A program made the translations under genes and the position numbers. A stretch of 27,500 bases of DNA from Tubiluchus corallicola (Eukaryota; Priapulida; Priapulimorpha; Priapulimorphida; Tubiluchidae): contig JAQGDQ010000906.1 of the NCBI GenBank assembly GCA_030141605.1, forward strand, positions 35,001 to 62,500, written 5' to 3'. Below the pieces are notes generated by a model. The model searched no databases. It had not been told where the DNA came from and worked only from the letters and a program-made list of their open reading frames with translations. This document shows, one piece after another, positions 1-10,328 of this stretch (the first letter of the stretch is position 1; each line of letters begins with the position of its first letter).

Positions 1-171
1 GCAAAAGATTTTGCGTAAAAAACCACGTGTAATCAATAATACGCGAAGATCCTACCTAGTCCTCTTGTATAACGCAAAGCCTGTAACATCATGCCTACTG
101 TTTGTTTAACTAACGCAAAGCCTGTAGCTTTTTGCTGAATTAAAGTTATAAGCAGAGTAGAGTACAATGGA

Positions 172-179
172 TGACGTCA
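172..179. promoter_or_regulatory. Perfect CRE palindrome (TGACGTCA) in repeat copy 1
   Basis: TGACGTCA is the full cAMP-response element bound by CREB/ATF bZIP factors. It sits at the same place in each 0.8-kb copy, inside the phrase CAATGGATGACGTCACAACA. Binding is inferred from the motif only. Confidence 0.45.
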
Positions 180-740
180 CAACAATGCCTTTGCGTCAGC
201 AATTTTCTAAGCGAAAATTGCCGAAAATGGAACATCTAATTAACTCGCCAGTACTCCTCTCGGTGGACCTGCCCTAACATATAGCCCACATCATCGTGTA
301 GCCCTGTTCTTCCTCTTTCTTATGAGCCCCATATCTCCTTCCCAGAGTCCCACCGGGCGACGCTAGAACGTTTTTCCCGCATGCTGTTTGGTCAAAATTT
401 CGAAAAAATCGCGAGTTGGGTCCGGGAAAACGCCCGTTGCGGGGCGCCCTGGCCCTCTCGGGAATTCTAAATATGCCTACTACACCCACCGCTGAACGGG
501 CTATCTATCCATACCCAGCACCACCCTCGGCCCGTTCCCGTTCTTCAGAAATAAGAGGTATAAGTTTTTCAAAAAACGGCCGAAAAATGGCCATTTTTGG
601 AGGTTTTTCGCCTCCCCTTCCTTCCGGTGGGCCCGATTCGAAAAATAAACCATCAATGAGAAGACACTAGATCGAGATCTTTCGTTTGATGTATAGATCG
701 CCGCAAATGGTGCTGTCGTCGAAGCTGTAGCCTCGAATCT

Positions 741-772
<32 letters not shown>

Positions 773-902
773 AATATATTAAGATACCAAGAATATTAAT
801 ATAAGGGAAACACAAAGCCCGTAGCAGCTTTTACTGAATTACAGCAGCGTAGCAGCTTTTTGCTGAATTAAAGCTATAAGATTATAGACAGAATACAATG
901 GA

Positions 903-910
903 TGACGTCA
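903..910. promoter_or_regulatory. Perfect CRE palindrome in repeat copy 2
   Basis: This is the same TGACGTCA in the same context, 731 bases after the site in copy 1. It is unchanged although neighbouring bases differ between copies. Confidence 0.45.
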
Positions 911-1718
911 CAACAATGCCTTTGCGTCAGCAGTTTTCTAAGCGAAAATTGCCGAAAATGGAACATCTAATTAACTCGCCATTATTCCTCTCCGTGGACC
1001 TGCTCTAACATATAGCCCACATCGTCGTGTAGCCCCGTTCTTCCTCTTTCTAAAGAGCCGTATATCTCCTTCCGAGAGTCCCACTGGGCGCCGCTAGAAC
1101 GTTTTTCCCGCAGGCTGTTTGGTCAAAATTTCGAAAAAATCGCGAGTTGGGTCCGGGAAAACGCCCGTTACGGGACACCGTGGCCCTCTCGGGAATTATA
1201 AATAGGCCTATGACACCCACCGCTGAACGGGCTATCTATCCATACCCAGCACCACCCTCGGCCCGTTCCCGTTCTCTACATCTCAGCCGTATAACTTTTG
1301 CAAAAAACGCCCGAAAAAGGGCCATTTTTCGAGGTTTTTCGCCCCCCGTTCCTCCCGGTGAGCCCGATTCGAAAAATAAAGTATCAATGGCACGACACTA
1401 GATCGAGACCTTTCGTTTGATATATAGATCGCCGCAAATGGTGCCCTCGTCCGGGCTGTAGCCTAGAATCTTATATATATATATAAATAAATATATATAC
1501 CAAGAATATTAATATAAGAGTATAGATAGCAAAGGCCCCGCAAAAGATTTTGCGTAAAAAACCACGTGTAATCAATAATACGCGAACATCCTACCTAGTC
1601 CTCATTTATAACGCAAAGCCCGTAACATCATGCCTACTGTTTGTTTAACTAACGCAAACACGTAGCAGGCAGCTTTTTGCTGAATTAAAGTTAAAAGATT
1701 ACAGCAGAGTACAATGGA

Positions 1719-1726
1719 TGACGTCA
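1719..1726. promoter_or_regulatory. Perfect CRE palindrome in repeat copy 3
   Basis: This is the same TGACGTCA, 816 bases after the site in copy 2. The spacing differs from 731 because copy 2 lacks the head of the unit. Confidence 0.45.
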
Positions 1727-2340
1727 CAACAATAGCTTTGCGTCAGCAGTTTTCTAAGTGAAAATTGCCGAAAATAGAACTCCTAATTAACTCGTTGATA
1801 GTCCTCTCGGTGGACCTGCCCTAAAATATAGCCCACATCATCGTGTAGCCCCGTCCTTCCTCTTTGTAAAGAGCCATATATCTCCTTCCGAGAGTCCGAC
1901 TGGGCGACGCTAGAACGTTTTTCCCGCAGGCTGTTTGGTCAAAATTTCGAAAAAATCGCGAGTTGGGTCCGGGAAAATGCCCTTTACGGGACGCCGTGGC
2001 CCTCTCGCGAATTCTAAATATGCCTACTACACCCACCGCTGAACGGGCTATCTATCCATACTCAGTACCACCCTCGGCCCGTTCCCGTTCTTCAGAAATA
2101 AGAGGTATAAGTTTTGCAAAAAACGGCCGAAAAATGGCCATTTTTGGAGGTTTTTCGCCTCCCCTTCCTTCCGGTGGGCCCAATTCGAAAAATAAACCAT
2201 CAATGGCACGACACTAGATCGAGACCTTTCGTTTGATGTATAGATCGCCGCAAATGGTGCCCTCGTCCGGGCTGTAGCCTCGAATCTTTATATATATATA
2301 AATAAATATATATACCAAGAATATTAATATAAGAGTATAG

Positions 2341-2517
<177 letters not shown>

Positions 2518-3342
2518 GTAATAATACTAGGATGGCGCGACGAATGCGCATAATGTTTTCATGAAAAGGAAAAATTGAAGTACAGTGCTACTGTATATCA
2601 TTCAGTGTGAAAATGACATCTGAAAACTTGACTAATTTTAAGTTTATAATTCAAGATTCAAGTTTACAGCTGTACTCACACCTGAGCTAACATGTGCACC
2701 ACGTCACACCTGAACACATTTTAACTAAGTGGTACAGCACCGCTTTTTGTGCAAGAGGTTTAACTGCGAAGAACTTGTGGTGCGAATGCAATTTCAACTC
2801 TGTGCTAATAATTCTTTCACTAAGCCGTTCTTGAAAAAATAGTATTTTCCTTTCAACTTTCATAGTTTACATTGTTTTGAGGTGTAGGATCCTCAGCCAG
2901 TTTAACCCCGTTTCACGAATAAAATAAAATGATTTTAATAATAATATATCTCTTCAATTCAATTTCATTTCTTGCTTTAAATTTAAAAAAAGTTCTGATT
3001 ATATTTGAAAGATACTTGAACTTATTCTAATTTCAAATAAAATTGGGACAAGATGCTGAGTTACACATGATACTAGACAAAGTGAAGAGTTATTTTTCTT
3101 AGTTGGTGTCATAAGTTTATAAACCAAGTTAATAAAGAGTGTACAGTTAGTTGTTTGTATAAGGCTAGGCAGCGTTGACAATATAAAATTACGACTGTAT
3201 GTTTACCTTTAATGATTGTAGAGCATAAAACTGATAAAAAGGACAAAGTGCAAATTATTTCATCTCGTGTCTGTAGTTACACCAGCCATTTATACAAGTT
3301 CTCGATCAGCAGAGAGGTCAGAAAATTCTAGTAGCAAAAGAA
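2518..3342. other. Intergenic stretch upstream of the BTB gene
   Basis: AT-rich unique sequence. TATAAAAT at about 3181 is a possible but unsupported core-promoter motif about 160 bases before the start codon. CAG at 3317-3319, within TCAGAAAATTC, could be a splice acceptor for an upstream untranslated exon. No gene or repeat family is recognised. Confidence 0.4.
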
Positions 3343-4611
3343 ATGGCATCTTCATTAGACGAGCCGCAAACTCCAGCTGAAAGGGTTGATGCGATGGGCG
3401 ACTGGAACGAGAGATACGATTATGTTTTTGGTAACGAAGATTTCCAGGAATTATGTGATGCAACTTTTTCAGTTGGTGAAATCATCATTAACGCTAGTCG
3501 GTACGTACTTGCACTCAGAAGTGACGTTTTTAAGAGGATGCTGTTTGGGCCGCTGTGTCATAAACTTGGTGATGTCATACCAATAACCGACGTTGAACCT
3601 GAAGGGTTCCTGCTGCTTTTGAGGTTTATTTATACTGACAAAGCTGAAATAACTGGTGATAATGTTCTTCAAGTACTTTACACAGCTAGAAAATACAACT
3701 TTCGTGAACTTGAAAAAATGGCTGCTGATTTCCTTAAATCTGAAATCACAACTGACAACGTCTGTACCATTCTGACAGCTGCTTGTTTCTATGAAAGCCG
3801 AGATGTAGAGATGAAGTGTCTGGAGGTCATTAGTGTCGAGACAGAAAGAGTTATAGGGTCCGACAGTTTTACTTCCTTGAGCTACGACAGCTTATTGAGG
3901 ATTGTCAAACTTGATGAACTGACAATTAGTGAAGAGGGGAAACTATTTGATGCAGTTTTAAGATGGGCTGATGCTGAATGCAAGCGAAAGAAACTAGAGC
4001 AAAATGTGTTCAACAAGAGAACAGTCTTATGTGACATCTTGTTTCAAATCAGATTTCCCACAATGGATCCAGAGTTATTCATCAAAGGACCGGTAGCAAC
4101 TGGAATATTAAATGCCGAGGAGCAAGCAAATGTTTTAATCAATCATCATCAAGAAGAGGCATCAGAATCAATATTTCCAAAAACGCAGAGAAACTACGGC
4201 GCAGAAGTTGTGTCAGTCATGTGTGCTGTACCTGTTAAGAAAATTGACAATTTAAAAATTGGAGGATTTTATAACATTGGTGATGCTGATAACCTTGTCA
4301 TTCGTCTTATCAGAAGTTATGATGGAATCTGCTCCAATGCTGGAGATAACCGTGGTGAAAACTGTTACTTGGATTTACAAGTTGATCCCTCTTGCTCTTC
4401 TACTTTGCGTAGCATTTGTAAGAACAGTTACATTGAAGTGATTAACAATAATCCACAAAGGTCACTCAAAACTATTCTAAATAAAGATACAGAGGAATGG
4501 CCCTGGGACGCAAGAAACATTGCACAGTTTAGAACCGTCATGGACCCTGCTTCCGGGTTTATTAATGATGGAAAAATTCGCATAAAAGTTGTGACGCTGC
4601 TTAGAAAATGA
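3343..4611 (+). CDS. BTB-BACK domain protein (BTBD1/2/3/6-like), single exon
   Basis: A 422-residue protein encoded without introns. Residues about 25-132 form a BTB/POZ fold with the family hallmark DVEPEGFLLLLRFIYTD (83-99). Residues about 139-250 match the BACK domain of the BTBD1/2/3/6 group, including AVLRWADAECKR and NKRTVLCDILFQIRFPTM. Family members are typically substrate adaptors for Cullin-3 ubiquitin ligases, the BTB domain dimerising and binding Cul3. The C-terminal part (about 280-422) lies where relatives carry a PHR domain. It starts with a plausible SIFPK linker, but I cannot see the PHR hallmark strings, so it is diverged or replaced. The usual histidine of the PAHKYVLA motif is absent (INASRYVLA). 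The start is supported by AAAGAAATGG, with A at -3 and G at +4. The lack of introns may reflect retroposition or a lineage-specific intronless family. The BTB-BACK call is firm. The substrate is unknown. Confidence 0.92.
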   Translation: MASSLDEPQTPAERVDAMGDWNERYDYVFGNEDFQELCDATFSVGEIIINASRYVLALRSDVFKRMLFGPLCHKLGDVIPITDVEPEGFLLLLRFIYTDKAEITGDNVLQVLYTARKYNFRELEKMAADFLKSEITTDNVCTILTAACFYESRDVEMKCLEVISVETERVIGSDSFTSLSYDSLLRIVKLDELTISEEGKLFDAVLRWADAECKRKKLEQNVFNKRTVLCDILFQIRFPTMDPELFIKGPVATGILNAEEQANVLINHHQEEASESIFPKTQRNYGAEVVSVMCAVPVKKIDNLKIGGFYNIGDADNLVIRLIRSYDGICSNAGDNRGENCYLDLQVDPSCSSTLRSICKNSYIEVINNNPQRSLKTILNKDTEEWPWDARNIAQFRTVMDPASGFINDGKIRIKVVTLLRK

Positions 4612-4675
4612 ATTGAAAGGAAAATCATTTCTTGAAACTGATGCTTTCACGATTACGATTGATTGTTTATAGACC

Positions 4676-4681
4676 AATAAA
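4676..4681 (+). terminator. Poly(A) signal AATAAA of the BTB gene
   Basis: AATAAA lies 65 bases after the stop codon, followed about 35-50 bases on by T/G-rich sequence (TCGGTTTGTCATGATTG). This fits a very short 3' UTR. Confidence 0.7.
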
Positions 4682-4877
4682 TATTTGCACGTTGCCGCCC
4701 ATTTTGAAGAAGTAAGTCGGTTTGTCATGATTGATTATGATCAGCATAACAATGTCACGTACAAGCTGTATCGTGTGATTTGGCATTCGTAAATCTCCTT
4801 GTTCTTCAACATTTTTTCATTCAAGATTTTGGTCAACTTATAGCCAACACAGAGAAAATACCAGAACTAATCGAGTT

Positions 4878-5173
4878 GCTTTTTAGGTCTAGGTACATCG
4901 TATAGTATACAATTATTGTGTTTTTTAGGCCTAGGTACATCGTATAGTATACAATAATTGTGGTTTTTTAGGCCTAGGTACATCGTATATTATACAATAA
5001 TTGTTTTTTAGGCCTAGGTACATCGTATAGTATACGATAATTGTGTTTTTTAGGACTAGGTACATCGTATAGTATACAATAATTGTGTTTTTTAGGCCTA
5101 GGTACATCGTATAGTATACAATAATTGTATTTTTTTCGCCTACGTACACCGTATAGTATACAATAATTGTGGT
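4878..5173. repeat. 42-43 bp tandem repeat built from palindromes, about 7 copies
   Basis: The unit is TTTTTTAGGCCTAGGTACATCG, then TATAGTATACAATAATTGTG, repeated seven times with an eighth decayed copy at the right end. Each unit holds TAGGCCTA, GTATAGTATAC and ACAATAATTGT, three consecutive perfect or odd-centred palindromes. The 42-base period is 14 codons, which explains the long periodic minus-strand frames. These are not genes. Confidence 0.93.
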
Positions 5174-5989
5174 TTTTTTCGTCATTGTGCATCGACGATA
5201 GAGGAAATTACAGAGGGCACTGTTGTTGATGTTGAATAGTCACGTGTAGCCTCTTTTGCAGCTACAACCTCCCATGTTTTTTTTATAATCACTAGCTGCG
5301 TCATTTATGCCATTAATAATGACGTCATCTGCAAGCTTGTGGTTTTTTTGGTTAAAGTTAACGAGCCTTTTATTAAATAATTTAACGATAATTTTTTTGG
5401 CCCACCTGTATATTGACTTTACGATTACCATCGTTATTTGAATAATTATTTCACTTGTTTCTGATATTATTGTGTTACAGATACATTTTTTGTTAAATTT
5501 TTATTTTTGTATACCTGTGTTTTTCTTCACCGGTGTATATACTTCGATATTATTCTGATATTTACTCATTATAGTACGTACAAGTCGTTTATTATTAGGC
5601 CTATGTTTGCTTCAAATTACCATCAATCACTTTTTCATATTTCGTTTTTCTTACGCACTTATTCCACTGATGTATTGTTTAATTCTTTGTCTTACTTTTT
5701 GTTATTCGTATTTAATCAGTGGGCAGCACATGCTATTCATACTTGAATTTCTGCTGACATTTGAATGTAAGTATTTCCTTAATTAATAGATCATGTTTTT
5801 GTTAATAAACTATTATTATATTTGAAAAAAATCAGCGTGTTGCAATAGTTTCTTCACGACAGGCAACTATATAATATATAATTTATTTATTAAAATGCAA
5901 ACAAGAGCTGGACCACTACTGAAAAAAGAAAGATCTTAAATCATGATTAGCGATAAATTGAGCTCGAGAATTCAGTTTCTATACACGGA
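5174..5989. other. AT-rich intergenic stretch
   Basis: No recognisable gene, RNA or transposon. The sequence is T-rich on the plus strand, with short open frames lacking any family resemblance. Confidence 0.4.
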
Positions 5990-7260
5990 AAACTTTAAAA
6001 AATTGTCTCATAACTCGTACAATTAGAAAATGAAATGTAGTGTCTCTAACTAACACTAGATGGCGAAAGTGACAATGTAGAACCAAATCTGAAAAGACAA
6101 ACAAATTAGGAAAAAACTTTGCTGTGTCTACTGTACTTTACTCTCATAAATTAAAATTAATGCAAACTATTAAATATGAAAGTGTCTCTAACTAACGCTA
6201 GATGGCGAAAATGACAATGTAGAACCAAATCTGAGAAGGCAAACAAATTAGGAAAAACTGTGCTGTGTATACTGTACTTTACTCTCATAAATTAAAATTA
6301 TTGTAAACTATTAAATACGAAAGTGTCTCTAACTAACGCTAGATGGCGAAAGTGACAATGTAGAACCAAATCTGAGAAGGCAAACAAATTAGGAAAAACT
6401 GTGCTGTGTCTACTGTACTTTACTCTCATAAATTGAAATTAATGTAAACTATTAAATATGAAAGTGTCTCTAACTAACGCTAGATGGCGAAAATGACAAT
6501 GTAGAACCAAATCTGAGAAGGCAAACAAATTAGGAAAAACTGTGCTGTGTCTACTGTACTTTACTCTCATAAATTGAAATTAATGTAAACTATTAAATAT
6601 GAAAGTGTCTCTAACTAACGCTAGATGGCGAAAGTGACAATGTAGAACCAAATCTGAGAAGGCAAACAAATTAGGAAAAACTGTGCTGTGTCTACTGTAC
6701 TTTACTCTCATAAATTGAAATTAATGTAAACTATTAAATACGAAAGTGTCTCTAACTAACGCTAGATGGCGAAAATGACAATGTAGAACCAAATCTGAGA
6801 AGGCAAACAAATTAGGAAAAACTGTGCTGTGTCTACTGTACTTTACTCTCATAAATTGAAATTAATGTAAACTATTAAATATGAAAGTGTCTCTAACTAG
6901 CACTAAATGAAATTTAATGTCTCTAATTAGCACCAGATGGCGAAAGTGATCATGTAGAACCAAATCTAAAAAGGTAAACAAAAAACGGGAAACGGAAAAA
7001 ACTGTGCAATTTATGAGAGTAGAGTACAGTAAAAACTACTAAATATGAAAGTGTCTCTAACTAGCACTAGATGGCGAAAGTGACCATGTAGAAAAGGAAA
7101 ACGGAAAAAAGTATTAGAAAAGAACTGCGTTGTGTCTACTGTACTCTACTCCCATAACTTGCACAATTAGAAAATGAAATTTAGTGTTTCTAACTAGCAC
7201 TAGATGGCGAAAGTGAACATGTAGAACCAAATCAGAAAAGGTAAACAAAAGGTCTTTAGT
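5990..7260 (+). repeat. 141-bp tandem repeat array with diverged ends
   Basis: Seven regular units have the phrase TGTCTCTAACTA at 6041, 6183, 6324, 6465, 6606, 6747 and 6888, a period of 141-142 bases. Three diverged or truncated units follow at 6918, 7052 and 7185. Nine units carry AGATGGCG after CT or CC; the unit at 6888 has lost it (CACTAAATGA). The left flank (CAATTAGAAAATGAAAT at about 6020) reappears at the right end (about 7161), so the ends resemble each other more than they resemble the uniform middle. Near 7007-7031 a segment of the unit appears inverted. Confidence 0.95.
6932..6945 (+). promoter_or_regulatory. Best CTCF/YY1-like motif in the 141-bp array
   Basis: GCACCAGATGGCGA fits most of the CTCF core consensus CCASYAGRKGGCRS. 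The AGATGGCG part also fits the YY1 core. The other eight copies read ACTAGATGGCGA or GCTAGATGGCGA. These are motif matches only. CTCF is known mainly from bilaterians, so YY1 is the safer reading if the host is a non-bilaterian. Confidence 0.3.
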
Positions 7261-7549
7261 CAGCACTAGAGTGAAAGAATTATTACCACACAATTTCGCG
7301 TTCGCGCCTCTATTTCTGCCCTGTTACATGCATTTCATCATTCGCTAACTGGACGCCTGTATTACGGAAACGCATTGCACGAAAACAATTGCTGTACCTC
7401 TCAGTTCAGATGTGTTAGTTTGTGATGAACTACACACGTTCGTCAGGTAATGCATGAGCACAGCAGTGAATTTAAAATTCCATAAAATTTAATAAAATGT
7501 TTAACCTATTATTTATTTATCTGAAACGCTTTTGCAGCATTAATTGTAT
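7261..7549. other. Unique spacer
   Basis: Short unique stretch with a CpG-bearing patch (TTTCGCGTTCGCGCC at about 7292). No gene is recognised. Confidence 0.35.
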
Positions 7550-7943
<394 letters not shown>

Positions 7944-7989
7944 ATAAGTTTACTTATCATCATTACAACCAAAAGAAAAATTACAAAAT

Positions 7990-8826
7990 ATAAATTTTTT
8001 TAAAAAGAATAAGCAAGACAGAACATACATTGACAAGCACTTTTACACTGTTACAAGATACATGAACAAAATTAATTGAAATAAATCAAAACTCAAGCTT
8101 GGAAATTCAGTAAGCCATGTGGGATAAAACTGTTCATGAATCTCTCTGTTCTGCATCTAGGAAAGGGGGCGAATGGTATAATTGAGAGGCCCATTAGCAA
8201 CCCACGACGGTGCACCACCTAATGCCGACACTCAAGACAAGAGAAAAGATGGAGGCGTTTTTATGCCGAGGCTAATGATCAGTGCTTAATGCCTCATCAT
8301 TTTGTCTCAGTGAATTAGATTTTCGTCTTCTGCACCTAGTTTTATAAAACAGCTAGAGTTTGTGGACAAACACAGTTAGCAAACCACAAGCACTTATAGC
8401 AAGATGGTTAATCGAGTTTAGTACACCACAAGCACTTACAGCGCATTCGTTCATTTAAACATTTTAGGCGGGAGGCGATCCAAAGTGTATCGTGTAGTTT
8501 AAAAACTTTGAAGATCTTCTACGTGTCGCGGTGGCCATTAACAGTAATTTTTAATAGTATTTTAATAGATTTCACATCTATTACTGAAAATACTAATAAA
8601 ACAAATATATACGGAATGGGTCTTATAAATTTTAATAAGCTTTAATTAATATGAAATAGGTAAACTTTTTTGCTGTTAATTACAGGATTGTTGAAGTATG
8701 AACTATGAATTTATTTTCACACATCAAAGTACAATATTGTACACATTAATAAACAATAAATGAAATGAAATATGCAGGGAATAGATAGTTTTTAGATCAC
8801 TGTTTGATGAAGTGGTGATGATGATG
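7990..8826. other. Unique intergenic stretch
   Basis: No gene is recognised. A short direct repeat ACCACAAGCACTTA occurs at about 8382 and 8423. The rest is AT-rich unique sequence. Confidence 0.35.
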
Positions 8827-9072
8827 TTTGATGAAGTAGTGCAGTTTTCAGTTCTTTCCAATCCTAGTACTTATTCCAAATGATACAACGACATTGTTAA
8901 ATACTGCTGTGCAGACAGCGACGGCAACGAAAGTAAAACTGATGATGATGATGATGATGTTTGATGAAGTAGTGCAGTTTTCAGTTCTTTCCAATCCTAG
9001 TATTTATTCCAAATGATACAACGACATTGTTAAATACTGCTGTGCAGACAGCGACGGCAACGAAAGTAAAAC

Positions 9073-9118
<46 letters not shown>

Positions 9119-9119
9119 A
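8827..9119 (+). repeat. 133-bp direct duplication ending in (GAT)n
   Basis: TTTGATGAAGTAGTGCAG begins copies at 8827 and 8960. The copies are almost identical through GGCAACGAAAGTAAAACT, and each is followed by GAT triplets, a short run in copy 1 and about 45 bases in copy 2. Slippage in the GAT tract is a plausible origin. Confidence 0.93.
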
Positions 9120-9309
9120 ACATTTACATTAGCATTTTGGCCTTTCGTGAGCTACAGCTGTAGTTGCACAAGATTTTACCCGTCTTTTGCACATCTCTGC
9201 CATATTGCTCTGTTTTCTTAGTGATTATGATTCTGAATTTCTTTTAAATTTCCTACTGTGACATTGGTGTTTATGAAGGATGCTTGGAGTACTTTTTCCT
9301 GTCTTGTAA

Positions 9310-9412
9310 CTGTTAAGGGAAGACAGGATGATGTTTCATATACTATCCCCATTTTCAAGTCTGATAAGTTGCATACATTCTAACACGATTTATACTGCAA
9401 ATACTTGCGTAT
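9310..9412 (+). repeat. Dispersed repeat, copy A (see 26048-26148)
   Basis: The segment from AAGGGAAGACAGGATG to TTATACTGCAAATACTT aligns with 26048-26148 in the same order (gacAGGA, TTTCATATAC, CCCATTTTCAA, TACATT, TAACAC, ATACTGCAAA). The family is not recognised. Confidence 0.75.
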
Positions 9413-9464
9413 GAGTATGTTCACACGAATTCAGTTCAGTTCCTTTCATTTCCGTTTCAGAAAC

Positions 9465-9735
9465 ATGAAACATCATCATCATCATCATCATCATCATACG
9501 CCCGTCACGTCTATTGTAGACATTGGGCAGGCAGAATTCTAAAATAAAAGAAATCTGCCTTCATCATCATCATCGTCGTCGTCATCATTATCATCATCAT
9601 CATACGCCCGTCACGTCTATTGTAGACATTGGGCAGGCAGAATTCTAAAATAAAAGAAATCTGCCTTCATCATCATCATCATCATCATCATCATACGCCC
9701 GTCACGTCTATTGTAGACATTGGGCAGGCACATTT
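9465..9735 (-). repeat. (CAT)n microsatellite with three copies of a hairpin sequence
   Basis: ACGCCCGTCACGTCTATTG followed by TAGACATTGGGCAGGCA occurs at 9498, 9604 and 9695, each directly after a run of TCA triplets. GTCTA-TTG-TAGAC makes a tight stem-loop, with GCCC/GGGC able to close it further out. On the minus strand each copy reads as a hairpin followed by an (ATG)n tail, the arrangement seen at 3' ends of some LINEs and SINEs. The retroposon origin is inferred. Confidence 0.85.
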
Positions 9736-10328
9736 CTTCCATGACTCACAGTCCAAGGCCACGACTACGGAATGACAGTAGAAGCGATTAGCAAGGGACA
9801 ATGCTGTCGATATTGTGAAAGCACCTGTAGAGTTCTTTAACCTTTCGTTACTAACCACGCTGTAACGAGGTAAGTTTTGGCGTCCTTATTATGACGTCAT
9901 GACGTTATTGGCAACGACGAAAGGTGGCGTTCTGAACAAACTGACTTGTTAGTCTCAAGTTTTTGATGTGGACTGGAAAGTAACTGTAGCACAAAATAAT
10001 AATATTATTTCTGTCCTGCAGACATTTCATTGTCAAATTAACAAATTTTCGAGTTGAACAAACACGTCATCGGTACGTGTTACTCTAGGACATTTTTGTC
10101 GAAAGTTCAAGGGAGCGAAGCAACAAATTGCAATTTTCTGACCGTAGAGAAGCTCTAAATGGACTTAAAATATCAGTTACCTTGTTTCATGCATCAGATA
10201 ATTTATATAATAACTTTATATAATAAATAATCCATCAATCATTAATTTATAAATCATTAATAAATTTATTCCTTTGTTTATTTGTAATAAATAGCAAAAA
10301 CAACAATTTAACAGAAGAAACGTAAAAA
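9736..10328. other. Intergenic stretch with a CRE-like cluster
   Basis: ATGACGTCATGACGT at 9891-9905 holds a perfect CRE (9892-9899) overlapping a CRE half-site. An inverted pair CCTTTCGT/ACGAAAGG (9841-9848 and 9917-9924) flanks it, and CGAGGTAAGT near 9866 resembles a splice donor. No coding sequence is recognised. The right half is AT-rich. Confidence 0.35.
10324..10328 (-). terminator. Pol III oligo(T) terminator of the 5S gene
   Basis: Five A residues on the plus strand give TTTTT on the transcribed sense strand immediately after the last 5S base. This is the standard RNA polymerase III stop signal. Confidence 0.85.

Larger units (their letters stand above)
1..2340 (+). repeat. Three head-to-tail copies of an ~0.8 kb unidentified repeat
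   Basis: The same sequence recurs in the same orientation at about 1-805, 806-1539 and 1540-2340. The phrase GCAAAAGATTTTGCG opens copies 1 and 3. Copy 2 lacks roughly the first 75 bases. Each copy ends in a (TA)n tract followed by CCAAGAATATTAATATAAG. The middle ~400 bases are GC-rich against an AT-rich background and are strongly conserved between copies. They contain an inverted repeat GAACGGGC/GCCCGTTC (494-501 with 530-537 in copy 1) and, in copies 1 and 3, a perfect 16-base palindrome AAAAATGGCCATTTTT. The 84-codon plus frames and 71-codon minus frames lack an ATG start on the plus strand and change mostly at amino-acid-altering positions, so I do not call them genes. The copies could be a large satellite, a tandemly duplicated non-autonomous element or a non-coding RNA locus. 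I do not recognise the family. Confidence 0.9.

Noticed and set aside
274-2036. 71-codon minus-strand frames in copies 1 and 3 of the 0.8-kb repeat
   Set aside because: No start codon or comparable open frame in copy 2, overlap with the other frame, and no resemblance to a protein family.
416-2217. 84-codon plus-strand frames present in all three 0.8-kb copies (416-670, 1147-1401, 1963-2217)
   Set aside because: They begin with TTG, not ATG, and differences between copies are largely amino-acid changing. Equal length follows from the copies being duplicates.
4931-5192. Periodic minus-strand proteins (KNTIIVYYTMYLGL repeats)
   Set aside because: Product of a 42-base tandem repeat whose length is a multiple of three. 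Two frames are open at once.
9465-9735. CRISPR-like spacing of identical hairpins
   Set aside because: Only three copies, intervening sequence is microsatellite rather than unique spacers, and the genome is eukaryotic.
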